Below, in pieces: positions 33,764 to 43,326 of a DNA stretch of 49,363 nt. The notes below the pieces were generated by a model. That model made no database searches. It was given only the letters and a program-made list of their open reading frames with translations, and was not told where the DNA came from. Source of the stretch: Prevotella sp. Lineage in GTDB: Bacteria > Bacteroidota > Bacteroidia > Bacteroidales > Bacteroidaceae. A program made the position numbers and the translations under genes. Position 1 is the stretch's first letter, and every line of letters starts with the position of its first letter. The stretch covers positions 1-49,363 of the forward strand of contig JALEJI010000030.1 in NCBI GenBank assembly GCA_022769825.1. Reading direction: 5' to 3'.

Positions 33764-34069
33764 TTAGACCTTGATCTCAACCTCTACGCCTGAGGGAAGC
33801 TCAAGTTTCATCAAAGCGTCCACAGTCTTGCTTGTCGCGCTGTAGATGTCGATAAGACGCTTGTAGGTGCAGAGTTGGAACTGCTCGCGGCTCTTCTTGT
33901 TGACGAATGTTGAACGGTTGACGGTAAAGATGCGCTTGTGAGTTGGCAATGGAATTGGACCGCTCACGATAGCGTCTGTAGCCTGCACTGCCTTTACAAT
34001 CTGCTCTGCTGATTTGTCGACCAGCTGGTGGTCGTAGCTCTTCAGCTTGATACGAATCTTCTGACTCAT
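33764..34069 (-). CDS. rpsJ: 30S ribosomal protein S10
   Basis: A 101-residue S10: [22 protein letters not shown] at the start, [19 protein letters not shown] in the loop that reaches the 30S head, and [11 protein letters not shown] at the end. Last gene of rpsL-rpsG-fusA-rpsJ, 87 bases after fusA. It is followed by a terminator, not by rplC, so it is cut off from the rest of the S10 ribosomal operon. Confidence 0.97.
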   Translation of the reverse strand: MSQKIRIKLKSYDHQLVDKSAEQIVKAVQATDAIVSGPIPLPTHKRIFTVNRSTFVNKKSREQFQLCTYKRLIDIYSATSKTVDALMKLELPSGVEVEIKV

Positions 34070-34156
34070 TGTGATAATTGTGTTGTGTTATTAATATAAT
34101 GTGTAAGGCGGGTGTCGCCAAAGAGTCATTCGCTCAGCGAGCACCCTTCCTTATAT

Positions 34157-36262
34157 TTACTTCTTCAGATCCTCGAGAACCTGAGCCTGCAAAGAAGCAG
34201 ACAGAGGTGCGTGGTGATCATACTCCATAGAGCTTGTGGCACGGCCTGAAGTGATGGTACGGAGCGCTGTCACGTAACCGAACATCTCAGCCAGAGGCAC
34301 CATGGCCTTCACGATGCGTGCGCCTGAGCGAGCCTCGTCCATGCCCTGCACGAGACCACGACGCTTGTTGAGGTCACCGATGACGTCACCCATGTTCTCC
34401 TCAGGAGTAACGACCTCCACCTTCATGATAGGCTCCATGAGCACGGGACCTGCCTTCTGGCAGCAGTTCTTGAACGCTGCGTGAGCGGCAAGCTCGAAGG
34501 AAATCTGGTCAGAGTCCACAGGGTGGAAGCTACCGTCGGTAAGCACGACCTTGAGGTCTGTCATTGGGAAGCCACCGAGCACACCATTCTTCATGCTGTC
34601 CTGGAAGCCCTTCTGCACTGAAGGAATGAACTCCTTTGGAATATGTCCGCCAGTCACCTCGTTCACGAACTGCAGGTCGCCGTCCTTGTAGTCAGGATCC
34701 TTAGGTCCGACAGTCACGATGATGTCACCGAACTTACCGCGACCACCGCTCTGCTTCTTGTAGACCTCACGATGGTTCTCCACTGTCTTCGTGATGGCCT
34801 CCTTATAGTTAACCTGAGGCTTACCCTGGTTACACTCTACCTTGAACTCACGACGCAGACGGTCGACGATGATGTCGAGGTGAAGCTCACCCATACCAGA
34901 GATGATGGTCTGGCCACTCTGCTCGTCGGTATGCACTGTGAATGTCGGGTCCTCCTCGGCGAGCTTGGCGAGACCGTTGTCGAGCTTGGCAACGTCGGCC
35001 TGGCTCTTTGGCTCCACGGCCACCGAGATAACGGTGTCAGGGATGGTCATAGACTCGAGCGTGATTGGCTTCTCGTCGTCGCAGAGGGTATCACCAGTGC
35101 GGATGTCCTTGAAGCCTACGCCTGCGCCGATGTCACCTGCGTCGATGCTCTCCATAGGAATCTCCTGGTGAGAGTTCATCTGGAACAGGCGGCTGATACG
35201 CTCCTTCTTGCCAGTGCGTGGGTTGTAGACATAAGAGCCGGCCTTGACAGAACCGGAGTAAACGCGGAAGTACACCAGACGGCCCATGAACGGATCGGTA
35301 GCGATCTTGAAGGCGAGAGCGGCTGTTGACTCCTCCTCAAGAGGCTTGCGGTCTTCCTCCTCGCCAGTCTCAGGGTTCGTGCCCTTGATGGCGACAGTGT
35401 CCTCAGGTGAGGGCAGGAAGGCGCAGGTGTAGTCGAGCAGAGGCTGCACACCCTTGTTCTTGTATGAAGAACCAAGGAGCATTGGGCAGCACTCCATGCT
35501 TACGCAACCCTTGCGGATGGCGGCGAGAATCTCTTCCTCGGTGATGGTAGAAGGATCGTCCATGTATTTCTCCATCACATCGTCGTCGTACTCGGCGGCA
35601 GCCTCGAGCAACTTGTCGCGCCACTCCTCAGCCTCGTCGGCGAGGTCAGCGGGGATGTCGTCCACCTCATACTCAGCGCCCATGGTCTCATCGTGCCACA
35701 GAATGGCCTTCATCTTGATGAGGTCAACCACGCCCTTGAAGTTCTCCTCGGCACCGATAGGTATCTGGATAACCACAGGGTTAGCGCCCAGGATGTCCTT
35801 CATCTGCTGCACTGTCTCGAAGAAGTCAGCGCCAGAGCGGTCCATCTTGTTCACGTAGCCGATACGAGGCACGTTATATTTGTCGGCCTGACGCCACACT
35901 GTCTCCGACTGTGGCTGTACGCCGTCGGCAGCAGAGTAAGTGGCGATAGCGCCATCGAGCACACGGAGCGAACGCTCCACCTCGGCGGTGAAGTCGACGT
36001 GACCCGGAGTATCAATCAAGTTAATCTTGTAAGACTTACCGTTCCAGTTCCAGTTACAGGTAGTGGCAGCGGAAGTGATGGTGATACCACGCTCCTGCTC
36101 CTGTACCATCCAGTCCATCGTTGCAGCTCCATCGTGCACCTCACCAATCTTGTGGGTCTTACCTGTGTAGAACAGGATACGCTCAGATGTAGTTGTCTTA
36201 CCGGCATCGATGTGGGCCATGATACCGATGTTACGGGTCAAATGTAAATCGCGTTTAGCCAT
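34157..36262 (-). CDS. fusA: Translation elongation factor G
   Basis: A 701-residue EF-G, the GTPase that moves tRNA and mRNA through the ribosome. G1 motif AHIDAGKTT (residues 16-24), G3 DTPGHVDF, G4 NKMDRSGAD, with domains II-V intact through [27 protein letters not shown]. Full length, normal for the ribosomal operon copy. Confidence 0.97.
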   Translation of the reverse strand: MAKRDLHLTRNIGIMAHIDAGKTTTSERILFYTGKTHKIGEVHDGAATMDWMVQEQERGITITSAATTCNWNWNGKSYKINLIDTPGHVDFTAEVERSLRVLDGAIATYSAADGVQPQSETVWRQADKYNVPRIGYVNKMDRSGADFFETVQQMKDILGANPVVIQIPIGAEENFKGVVDLIKMKAILWHDETMGAEYEVDDIPADLADEAEEWRDKLLEAAAEYDDDVMEKYMDDPSTITEEEILAAIRKGCVSMECCPMLLGSSYKNKGVQPLLDYTCAFLPSPEDTVAIKGTNPETGEEEDRKPLEEESTAALAFKIATDPFMGRLVYFRVYSGSVKAGSYVYNPRTGKKERISRLFQMNSHQEIPMESIDAGDIGAGVGFKDIRTGDTLCDDEKPITLESMTIPDTVISVAVEPKSQADVAKLDNGLAKLAEEDPTFTVHTDEQSGQTIISGMGELHLDIIVDRLRREFKVECNQGKPQVNYKEAITKTVENHREVYKKQSGGRGKFGDIIVTVGPKDPDYKDGDLQFVNEVTGGHIPKEFIPSVQKGFQDSMKNGVLGGFPMTDLKVVLTDGSFHPVDSDQISFELAAHAAFKNCCQKAGPVLMEPIMKVEVVTPEENMGDVIGDLNKRRGLVQGMDEARSGARIVKAMVPLAEMFGYVTALRTITSGRATSSMEYDHHAPLSASLQAQVLEDLKK

Positions 36263-36285
36263 TTTTGATTATTATCCTTTAACGA

Positions 36286-36762
36286 TTAGAAACGGAAGTG
36301 TGCGAAAGCACGGTTAGCCTCGGCCATACGGTGCATGTCCTCCTTACGCTTGAAGGCACCACCCTGGTTGTTGAAAGCGTCCATGATCTCGGCAGCGAGC
36401 TTGTCGGCCATGGTGTGACCGCCGCGCTTGCGTGCGAAAGCGATGAGGTTCTTCATAGCCACGCTCATCTTACGCTCTGGGCGAATCTCTGTAGGCACCT
36501 GGAATGTGGCGCCACCGATACGGCGGCTCTTCACCTCCACCTGCGGAGTGATGTTGGCGAGGGCCTGCTTCCAAATCTCGAGGGGAGACTTCTCCTCGTT
36601 GGCTGCCTTGGCCTTCACGATGTCGAGGGCGTTGTAGAAGATGGTGTAAGAAGCGTTCTTCTTACCGTCGTACATCAAGTGGTTGACGAACTTTGAGACC
36701 ATTTGGTCGTTGAACACTGGATCGGGAAGGATCACGTGCTTTCTTGGTTTTGCTTTTCTCAT
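36286..36762 (-). CDS. rpsG: 30S ribosomal protein S7
   Basis: A 158-residue S7: [17 protein letters not shown], then [36 protein letters not shown], and C-terminal [20 protein letters not shown]. It organises the 30S head. Located 23 bases upstream of fusA. Confidence 0.97.
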   Translation of the reverse strand: MRKAKPRKHVILPDPVFNDQMVSKFVNHLMYDGKKNASYTIFYNALDIVKAKAANEEKSPLEIWKQALANITPQVEVKSRRIGGATFQVPTEIRPERKMSVAMKNLIAFARKRGGHTMADKLAAEIMDAFNNQGGAFKRKEDMHRMAEANRAFAHFRF

Positions 36763-36990
36763 TTTATATAATAATGTGTAGTCTGCATGGGGGCTGTCAA
36801 TAAAGTAGCTTCAACGTCCTCGCCCGGACATTTACTCAACCTGTCTCAACTTCTCCAGCAAAACAAAAAATTAATTACTTGTCAGAGTAATCGTGTGAAT
36901 TGTCTTTTTCTGCGCTTCTTCAGCTACAGGCTTTGAGCCCTTGGCTTGAGGGGTAACGACCCCTGGCCCCCGGCTCAGAGCGTAGAAGGT

Positions 36991-37371
36991 TTATTTCTTT
37001 GCCTTTGGCTTCTTTGCACCGTACTTTGAACGGCGCTGGTTGCGGTTGGCGACACCGGCGGTATCGAGTGTACCGCGAACGATGTGGTAACGCACACCTG
37101 GGAGGTCCTTGACACGACCGCCACGCACGAGCACGATTGAGTGCTCCTGGAGGTTGTGGCCCTCTCCTGGGATGTAGGAGTTGACTTCCTTCTGGTTTGT
37201 CAGGCGGACACGAGCCACCTTACGCATTGCTGAGTTAGGCTTTTTAGGGGTTGTGGTGTACACACGGACACACACGCCACGGCGCTGTGGGCAGCCGTCC
37301 AATGCCGGAGACTTGCTCTTGTCTGCGAGAACGCCCCTGCCTTTACGTACTAATTGTGAAATAGTAGGCAT
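36991..37371 (-). CDS. rpsL: 30S ribosomal protein S12
   Basis: A 126-residue S12. The [12 protein letters not shown] block holds K43, and [11 protein letters not shown] holds K88. Both lysines are the wild-type residues at the streptomycin-resistance positions, so this copy predicts a drug-sensitive target. First gene of the operon; the 228-base gap to rpsG contains no open frame with support. Confidence 0.97.
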   Translation of the reverse strand: MPTISQLVRKGRGVLADKSKSPALDGCPQRRGVCVRVYTTTPKKPNSAMRKVARVRLTNQKEVNSYIPGEGHNLQEHSIVLVRGGRVKDLPGVRYHIVRGTLDTAGVANRNQRRSKYGAKKPKAKK

Positions 37372-37811
37372 AATTGTAATTTTTTATTATATATTATTTT
37401 GTTTATAATCAACGAGTTATGGCTTCATATCGCCTCGTCTGTCTTTCAACAAGGTATAATAAACCATTTTCGGGTTGCAAAGTTACTAACTTTTTGCCGA
37501 ATGGCAATAAAGATGTAATAGGTATTTTTATCACTTACAGAGTTTTAATATAGTTTAACCAAACCAATCAGTTCGAGCGACTGTATTCTCATCTTCGCTG
37601 CTTGTCTTCTAACAGCAGTCCCTCATCATCAGCAATGCCTATATAAGATTTCGCAGTACCACATCATTGCGGTCGGTCCACTCTAACACTGCAGAAAGAG
37701 CAAGGGTGGGAGCCAGAAGCCCTCACCCTTGATCAAAATTTATACTGACAGCTCTGAGCCTACTTCATCCTCACCGGAAGATTCATGCAAAGAGCCGGCA
37801 AGATAGCCGTT
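37372..37811. other. Gene-free spacer between rpsL and the M16 locus
   Basis: About 440 bases holding the rpsL promoter (37478-37507) and a hairpin at 37701-37731 (CAAGGGTG with CACCCTTG). That hairpin lies 80 bases beyond the M16 protease stop codon and may end the SusCD locus transcript, though the following T-run is weak. Nothing else is recognisable. Confidence 0.6.
37478..37507 (-). promoter_or_regulatory. Promoter of the rpsL operon
   Basis: Read leftward: TTG (37507-37505), 19-base spacer, TAACTTTG (37485-37478). Leader about 100 bases. Confidence 0.7.
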
Positions 37812-40640
37812 TCATTCTACCCTCTCCCACTGACGGTTTTCATGCGGAAGCGATTTCACGATAAATTCTCTGTATCTTGCATTCCGCATGACTTTGTTAA
37901 CAACAGCCTTTACGTCTTCTGGCTTTATCGTCTCAAAGACACTCTGTATGGGTCCATGCGCCGCAACCTTTGAGTTGTCTTCTATTTTCCCTTCTTCAGC
38001 CAAGTAGTTAAGACGTGCCATCCACATCAGCGGATGGTTCTCCAGTGACTCGTCATCTCCACTGTCAAGATCAGGATCATTCACCGCAAGGTTCACTTGC
38101 ACCTGCTTGAACTCATCGTTGGAGAATTTACCTTGGCTCACGTCTTCCATCAGATTCTTGGCCTTCTGCATCACTGCTTCAGCCCTGTTTCTTGAAGTGG
38201 AGAAATGAACGCTCACCACTTCCCCCTCCAGGGGATAGGCTCTTTCCTCTGCCTTGACACCCACAGTATAAGTAGCCTGCTCTTTCTCTCTGAGCACATC
38301 GAAGAACCTGTTTTCCAGTATTCCCCGCCATATCTGCAGGGCCGCTTTCTCACGGTTCGTGAGCTTGCTGTCACTGATCCAGGTCATCTCTACCTCGCCT
38401 ACCTCGCCTTCGATATTGGCCGTGAAGCTCCTGCGGATATCCGGCGCCTTAGCTGAGAAGTCGAGAGGGTGAATCACCGCGAGCCCGGACGGCTTGACTG
38501 AAGGCAGACTGCCTATATAGGTGGTTGCCAGCTCACGCGCACGTTCAAGAGACAGGTCACCGACAAGGCAGAAGTTGAATGCTGAGACATTGCAGAAATG
38601 CTCTCTGAACTGTTCTTCGACCCCCCGGAGGCTCACCTTATTGAAGAAGGCGGTATCTTCCTTCGGATTCATTGCCGACCAAGGGTTAACGAGTTCATTG
38701 ATGCTGTCCTGAACAGCATCCATGCCTGTACGCGAGCGCGTCATGTAAAGGTATTTCTTGCGCTGAATGTATTTTTCAAACACGGTCTGCGAGAAATTCT
38801 GCCGCGCCAGCACATTGTGTACATACTTGAAAAAGTCCTCTGCCTGAGCTGCCGGTGTATGGCCTCCGATGCCGTCCGAATAGTCAGCCACATCAATATT
38901 CAGATCAAAGTCCTTGTCCGCAAGCCATTGTTGTAAGGCGTTCCTGTCAAAATCAGCAATGCCACTCTGCATGATGAGGTTGCGCATGGCCAGATAGTCA
39001 GGCAGACATTTCGCCTCAACCGCGGCTCTTCCCCCCTTTGCCGAGCCTGCAAAATAAATTGTCTGCTCAGAGGGCACCTGCTTGTAATAGACCGTTGCTC
39101 CATTGTCCATCACCCATTTATAGGCATTGTAAGCCTCTATGTGCTCCTCCTTTGTTATCTTCCCCTTACGGGCAGGAGCGGGTATGATCACCGGGTGCTT
39201 CTCCGTCGTCGCATCGGCTGACCCGCTGATAGCCTGTGCCTTGCCTAAAGCCTCTTCGAGGTCAGCCTTGGTGAGATGCATCTCTTCGGGTGTTTGTGAA
39301 TAAGTGACAAAGGAGAGGTTATCAGCATTCATCCACTGTCTGATCCATGCGTTCATGCTGTCGCGCTCGAGCTCCACGAGCGTCTGCATACTGTGTGAGA
39401 ACTCGTCCCTGACGGTGTTCAGTGTCGTCCCTTCCAGGAAGTTGCGCCTGAAGAGGTCAAAGAGGTTGTCCGGAGTCCCGAGATTTCCACCGTCGAGCAC
39501 GTTTTTCATGTTTTCATAGAGATCCCATTTGGCTTTCTCAAACTCTTTCTGCCCAAACCCATTTTCCTTGATGTCTTCTCTTACGTCCACCATCTGTCGG
39601 AGCGCTTCCCGTTCCTTTCCCCCATAGGGTATCATGTCCCACGCATTCTGCATATCGCCGCGGATCAGCGGAGCAAGGCTGACGCTGGCGGAGATGAAGT
39701 TGTCTGCTCCCTCATTACGAAGACGGGCGAAGCGTCTCGGCGCGAGGGTGTTGAACAGTTTGGCATAAAGATATGTCTTTTCCGTGCCATTATCAGCAAT
39801 GCGCTGATACAATCCGAACGACGGCACTTTGTTCTCCCGGTCAACAAAACGCATGCAGAGCGGAACGACATTGGGTTTTATCTTAATATCGGGCAGCGGA
39901 CAAGCCTTCACGGCAGGAACAGATCCTAACCGCTCCGCAATTTCTTTTTCTGCCTTATCGAGGTCAATGTCTCCAATGACGGCTACGAACTGCAGGTCCG
40001 GCCGGTACCAGGCGTCGTAGAATCGGCGCAGCCCATGCAGACTGACAGCCCGAAGGCTTCGCGGCGTCCCTATGATGTTCCGTCTGGAGAACAATGAGCC
40101 GCCGAAGATCACCTTGGCGATGCTGTCGGTCAGCCGGCGCTCCACGCCACCGCGCTGTGCCAGCTCCTGCAGGACGATCTGCCGGTCTTTGTCGAGCGAG
40201 CTTTTGCTGAACTGTATGCCATGACACCAGTCGGCCATCAGGTCATACAACTGTCCGGTGAGCGTGGCATTGTCAAGAGGAACATTCTTCACGGAGAACA
40301 CGGTCTCCTGCATGCCCGTATGCGCATCGAAGAGCAGCAGGCCGTTAGCTCTGAGAAACGTCATCACTCCCTGGGGGAAATGCGTGGTGACATTGAACGA
40401 CTGGTGCTCTATAAGATGTGCCATGCCTTGTTGGTCATCCGCTTCGAGAACGGCGCCCACATTCTGAAAGACATAATAGCTTGCCTGTCCCGGCGTGCCG
40501 TCGGTATGGCAAAGATAATAGGTCAGACCGTTGCCAAGCTTGCCGGTCCGGTAATGCTGGGCTTTCGCCGAAAGAACACAGACGGCTAAAAGCAGCGCTA
40601 AAAGTGCCCGTCCCTGGTTTATGCTAAAAGATAATCTCAT
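37812..40640 (-). CDS. M16 family zinc metalloprotease (insulinase-like), exported
   Basis: A 942-residue protein with a signal peptide (residues 1-27, ending SAKA). It contains two M16 halves. The N-terminal half has the inverted zinc motif HLIEH (H75, E78, H79), and the downstream glutamate ligand is expected in KDRQIVLQEL (near E159). Further landmarks are RFYDAWYRPDLQFVAVIGDID in the first half and FCLVGDLSLERARELATTYIGSLP in the second. M16 enzymes enclose and cut peptides rather than folded proteins. It is the last gene of the SusCD operon, 7 bases after the thioredoxin-fold gene, and would act in the periplasm on imported peptides. Confidence 0.92.
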   Translation of the reverse strand: MRLSFSINQGRALLALLLAVCVLSAKAQHYRTGKLGNGLTYYLCHTDGTPGQASYYVFQNVGAVLEADDQQGMAHLIEHQSFNVTTHFPQGVMTFLRANGLLLFDAHTGMQETVFSVKNVPLDNATLTGQLYDLMADWCHGIQFSKSSLDKDRQIVLQELAQRGGVERRLTDSIAKVIFGGSLFSRRNIIGTPRSLRAVSLHGLRRFYDAWYRPDLQFVAVIGDIDLDKAEKEIAERLGSVPAVKACPLPDIKIKPNVVPLCMRFVDRENKVPSFGLYQRIADNGTEKTYLYAKLFNTLAPRRFARLRNEGADNFISASVSLAPLIRGDMQNAWDMIPYGGKEREALRQMVDVREDIKENGFGQKEFEKAKWDLYENMKNVLDGGNLGTPDNLFDLFRRNFLEGTTLNTVRDEFSHSMQTLVELERDSMNAWIRQWMNADNLSFVTYSQTPEEMHLTKADLEEALGKAQAISGSADATTEKHPVIIPAPARKGKITKEEHIEAYNAYKWVMDNGATVYYKQVPSEQTIYFAGSAKGGRAAVEAKCLPDYLAMRNLIMQSGIADFDRNALQQWLADKDFDLNIDVADYSDGIGGHTPAAQAEDFFKYVHNVLARQNFSQTVFEKYIQRKKYLYMTRSRTGMDAVQDSINELVNPWSAMNPKEDTAFFNKVSLRGVEEQFREHFCNVSAFNFCLVGDLSLERARELATTYIGSLPSVKPSGLAVIHPLDFSAKAPDIRRSFTANIEGEVGEVEMTWISDSKLTNREKAALQIWRGILENRFFDVLREKEQATYTVGVKAEERAYPLEGEVVSVHFSTSRNRAEAVMQKAKNLMEDVSQGKFSNDEFKQVQVNLAVNDPDLDSGDDESLENHPLMWMARLNYLAEEGKIEDNSKVAAHGPIQSVFETIKPEDVKAVVNKVMRNARYREFIVKSLPHENRQWERVE

Positions 40641-40647
40641 GGTCAGG

Positions 40648-41952
40648 CTATTTTTCGAGAAGTTCCAATTCCGAGAGTTTCCGCTTGATGGAGAACTGCA
40701 TCATCTGCTGCGTCATTTCCATTTGTCCCATCTGCAAGGTCAGGGCGTAGCCTTGATTGTAGTAGCTTCTGGCCTTATTATAGTCTTTAAGAAACTTATA
40801 GGAGTCGCCCAACATAACCAGATAGTTTATTTTACTCGTCACGTCGTTCTCGCCCTTGAGCGCTTGTTCCAGCCAGCTTATGGCCTGATGATGGTCGTCA
40901 GCGGTGAGCTTCTTGCCTGCGGCGTTATACAAGTCCTGGGCTGCCTTTCCATAATCGGACGATTGGGTCTTGTCGCCAAGAGCCTTGAAGAGGCTGTTCA
41001 TCCGCGCCGTGAAGTTGCCGGTATCCTTGTTCTTGTGCAGATTGAAAAGAGCGTCATAATAGGTCTTCGACCATTGATAGGCCGTCATGCCATTAAAATC
41101 AGCGTGTGCATAGGCTTTTGCATAAACCCCTTTTACCTTTTCCACATAATCCTTATATTTAGGATTGCCATCCTTCACCAGTTTCTCTGTCATGGCATCA
41201 TTGTTCTCAATGATATAATACACAGGAGCCTTACCCACGGCTGCTATCCACTTGTCGAGGTTATCATTGATGAAATCCATCATCACCTGCGTATCCTCAG
41301 CGTTATCACCGCCGAGGGCGTTGATGATGACATAATCCTTCTTGTTGATGAGGGCGTCTCCCCATTTCTCTTTCAGATAGTCTTTATAGATTTTTCCTAT
41401 TCTCGTTACCCACTTCTCGGCCTCTATGCCATCCTGGGCCGCGAGGAAACTTGGTGCCTTGAGGAGCAGTTGCTGGGCTGTGGCCAAATTTTTCGGATCC
41501 TTCTTATAGTTATCATAAAGCTGTTCGAAATTGACCATTTCGCCCATCGCCGTCCGTGCGGCCTCCATCAGCTCCGGTGCCCGAAGCATCCCCATGTTCT
41601 GCAACAGCGTTTTACCCGAAGCGTCAATGAAGGCTGTCGTGGGATAAGCCTCTACCTTGTATTTTTCCGCCCACGGCTTGTTGGCCGGCTTCTCCGCGTC
41701 CACCTGGATGCTGACAAAATGCTTGTTAAAATAGTCGCCGACGGAATCAACGGTGAACACCTCCTTGGCCATGTGCTTGCACGGGACGCACCAGGTGGCA
41801 TAGAAATCAACGAAAAGCACCTTGTTTGTCTTCTTTGCTTCTGCCAGAGCCTGTTCAAAAGTACCCTGGAAGAACTTGATGCCCCCGGTGGTCTGAGCCC
41901 AGCTTGCCGGAACGGCTGTAAGGAGCATCATGAGTATCAATATCTTTCTCAT
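40648..41952 (-). CDS. Exported thioredoxin-fold protein with helical C-terminal domain
   Basis: A 434-residue protein with a signal peptide (residues 1-19, ending SWA). Residues 25-130 are a thioredoxin fold with the redox motif WCVPC (C55, C58), and EAYPTTAFID gives the cis-proline. The remaining 300 residues are helical with TPR-like stretches near the C-terminus (LVMLGDSYKFLKDYNKARSY). It probably reduces or shuffles disulfides in the periplasm, and the helical domain may bind a partner. It lies 15 bases after the acidic-tail lipoprotein and 7 bases before the M16 protease, suggesting that it prepares disulfide-containing peptides for cutting. Confidence 0.88.
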   Translation of the reverse strand: MRKILILMMLLTAVPASWAQTTGGIKFFQGTFEQALAEAKKTNKVLFVDFYATWCVPCKHMAKEVFTVDSVGDYFNKHFVSIQVDAEKPANKPWAEKYKVEAYPTTAFIDASGKTLLQNMGMLRAPELMEAARTAMGEMVNFEQLYDNYKKDPKNLATAQQLLLKAPSFLAAQDGIEAEKWVTRIGKIYKDYLKEKWGDALINKKDYVIINALGGDNAEDTQVMMDFINDNLDKWIAAVGKAPVYYIIENNDAMTEKLVKDGNPKYKDYVEKVKGVYAKAYAHADFNGMTAYQWSKTYYDALFNLHKNKDTGNFTARMNSLFKALGDKTQSSDYGKAAQDLYNAAGKKLTADDHHQAISWLEQALKGENDVTSKINYLVMLGDSYKFLKDYNKARSYYNQGYALTLQMGQMEMTQQMMQFSIKRKLSELELLEK

Positions 41953-41967
41953 GGTTTTACTACTGAT

Positions 41968-42585
41968 TTATTCATAAATATTTCCTTCTTCCGCGTTGTT
42001 TGTCTGATCCTCTGAGGAGGCAGTGACGTCAGAATTGTCAGCATTATCTCCGTAATTACCGCTGCCATCGTCGTAGCTGCCATCGTCGTAGCCTCCGTCA
42101 TCGTCCAGGCCGTCGGAAGAGACAGGTTCCTCATTTTTAACAATGACAGTCAGGCAATGCGGAATGATTTGTTCATGGTCCTCATTGGTCACTTTGACCG
42201 ATATGACATATTTTCCAAGAGGCAACCGATTGGCGGCATCCTGCCATACCCACAGGGTTCCTCCCTGCATGCTGACGCGTTTTTCGGAGGCAAGGCGGAC
42301 GAAGGTGTCAGCGTCTCCTCCTTCTGAAGCCGTGACACCGGCCAACTCATAATTGATCGGTGCCGTACCGCTCACTCCCTGCATCAGGGTCGACACGTAG
42401 GGTGCCTGATTGCGATAGCGCAAGGACGTTGTGTCGGGATGATGGTACACAACTACCGAGTCCGGCGCGAATACCGCGTTCTGAGTATCAAGATATCCAA
42501 CCTTTATATCCGCGCACGAGCCGAAGAGTGCGGCAAGGAAAAGCACGGCCGGCAGGAAAAGGTTATGATGGATGAAATTTTTCAT
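41968..42585 (-). CDS. Lipoprotein with acidic tail, SusCD-locus component
   Basis: A 205-residue lipoprotein: signal peptide with lipobox ALFGSC (cysteine 24). The middle appears as a beta-rich domain (KVGYLDTQNAVFAPDSVVVY; TLWVWQDAANRLPLGKYVISVKV). The last 50 residues are Asp/Gly/Tyr/Asn-rich, with a DDGGYDDGSYDD stretch followed by a Ser/Glu/Asn tail. I do not recognise the family; position between the fasciclin lipoprotein and the thioredoxin-fold gene makes it an accessory surface or periplasmic lipoprotein of this locus. The acidic repeat could bind calcium or basic peptides, which is inference only. Confidence 0.7.
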   Translation of the reverse strand: MKNFIHHNLFLPAVLFLAALFGSCADIKVGYLDTQNAVFAPDSVVVYHHPDTTSLRYRNQAPYVSTLMQGVSGTAPINYELAGVTASEGGDADTFVRLASEKRVSMQGGTLWVWQDAANRLPLGKYVISVKVTNEDHEQIIPHCLTVIVKNEEPVSSDGLDDDGGYDDGSYDDGSGNYGDNADNSDVTASSEDQTNNAEEGNIYE

Positions 42586-42657
42586 GCGTTAAAGTCAATT
42601 AGAATAGCCCTTTCCCAAACGTCTTTTGAGAAGAGACGCAGGGGCAGGACCGACGTG

Positions 42658-43293
42658 TTAGAAATCACCGAGTGTAAAGTCATAGACCAGGGAATGTACT
42701 ACCCCTGTGTTTGTCGTGATATTGTGCGATGCCACCTTACTGCTTTTTGTCGTTTCCTCTGAAACAATGTAGATGCGTTTTGGTCCGGCCTTAGGCACAT
42801 CGTTGTACGTATCCCTGTAAGTATATATCCACAGCCGCTTGCCCGAGAGCATGGTGATAGTCTCTCCCCCCGTACCAATAGGCGTTTCCAAATCTGTGGA
42901 CGGTGCGCCCTCAGGCACGTCGTCAAGCATGATTCTTTGGGCTGTCACACAGTCGAGCACCATTCTGCGGCACTCATCCACGGGCATGTCCTGAATGCTG
43001 GTTATCTCGTTCTCGAGCATATAGCGTCGGATGCTGTGATTGGTGATGCCAAAGCAGGTAATGTTGTTGCCATACTGGCTTTTGCCTTCGAAGATGTCCT
43101 CCAGCCCGGCATGCCGGATCATGACCTGCAGCGAATCGAAGTTGTAGGGGTCGCCCTTGAAATATTCGAGCATCGTCGTATTGTGGTTGCCGTCGGCAAG
43201 GCCGGTGTCTTCAAGATTATAGTCGGTACATCCGGCAGAGAGCAGCATCAGCAGGGCTGCTACGACGAACACTGTTCTTTGTTTTACATTCAT
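42658..43293 (-). CDS. Fasciclin (FAS1)-like lipoprotein
   Basis: A 211-residue lipoprotein (lipobox LSAGC, cysteine 22) followed by a fasciclin-type domain: MLEYFKGDPYNFDSLQVMIRHAGLEDIF, NITCFGITNHSI, CRRMVLDCVTAQRIMLDDVPEG, GGETITMLSGKRLWIY and a final NTGVVHSLVYDF. FAS1 domains mediate adhesion or ligand binding, and FAS1 lipoproteins recur beside SusCD pairs in Bacteroidota. It lies 33 bases downstream of susD. Confidence 0.8.
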   Translation of the reverse strand: MNVKQRTVFVVAALLMLLSAGCTDYNLEDTGLADGNHNTTMLEYFKGDPYNFDSLQVMIRHAGLEDIFEGKSQYGNNITCFGITNHSIRRYMLENEITSIQDMPVDECRRMVLDCVTAQRIMLDDVPEGAPSTDLETPIGTGGETITMLSGKRLWIYTYRDTYNDVPKAGPKRIYIVSEETTKSSKVASHNITTNTGVVHSLVYDFTLGDF

Positions 43294-43326
43294 AATATTG
43301 ATATTGTCATTGATGGTACAGTCGCG

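Noticed and set aside
40621..42015. 464-residue plus-strand frame opposite the thioredoxin-fold gene
   Set aside because: Antisense shadow of a gene with an intact WCVPC domain; no promoter, ribosome-binding site or family features.
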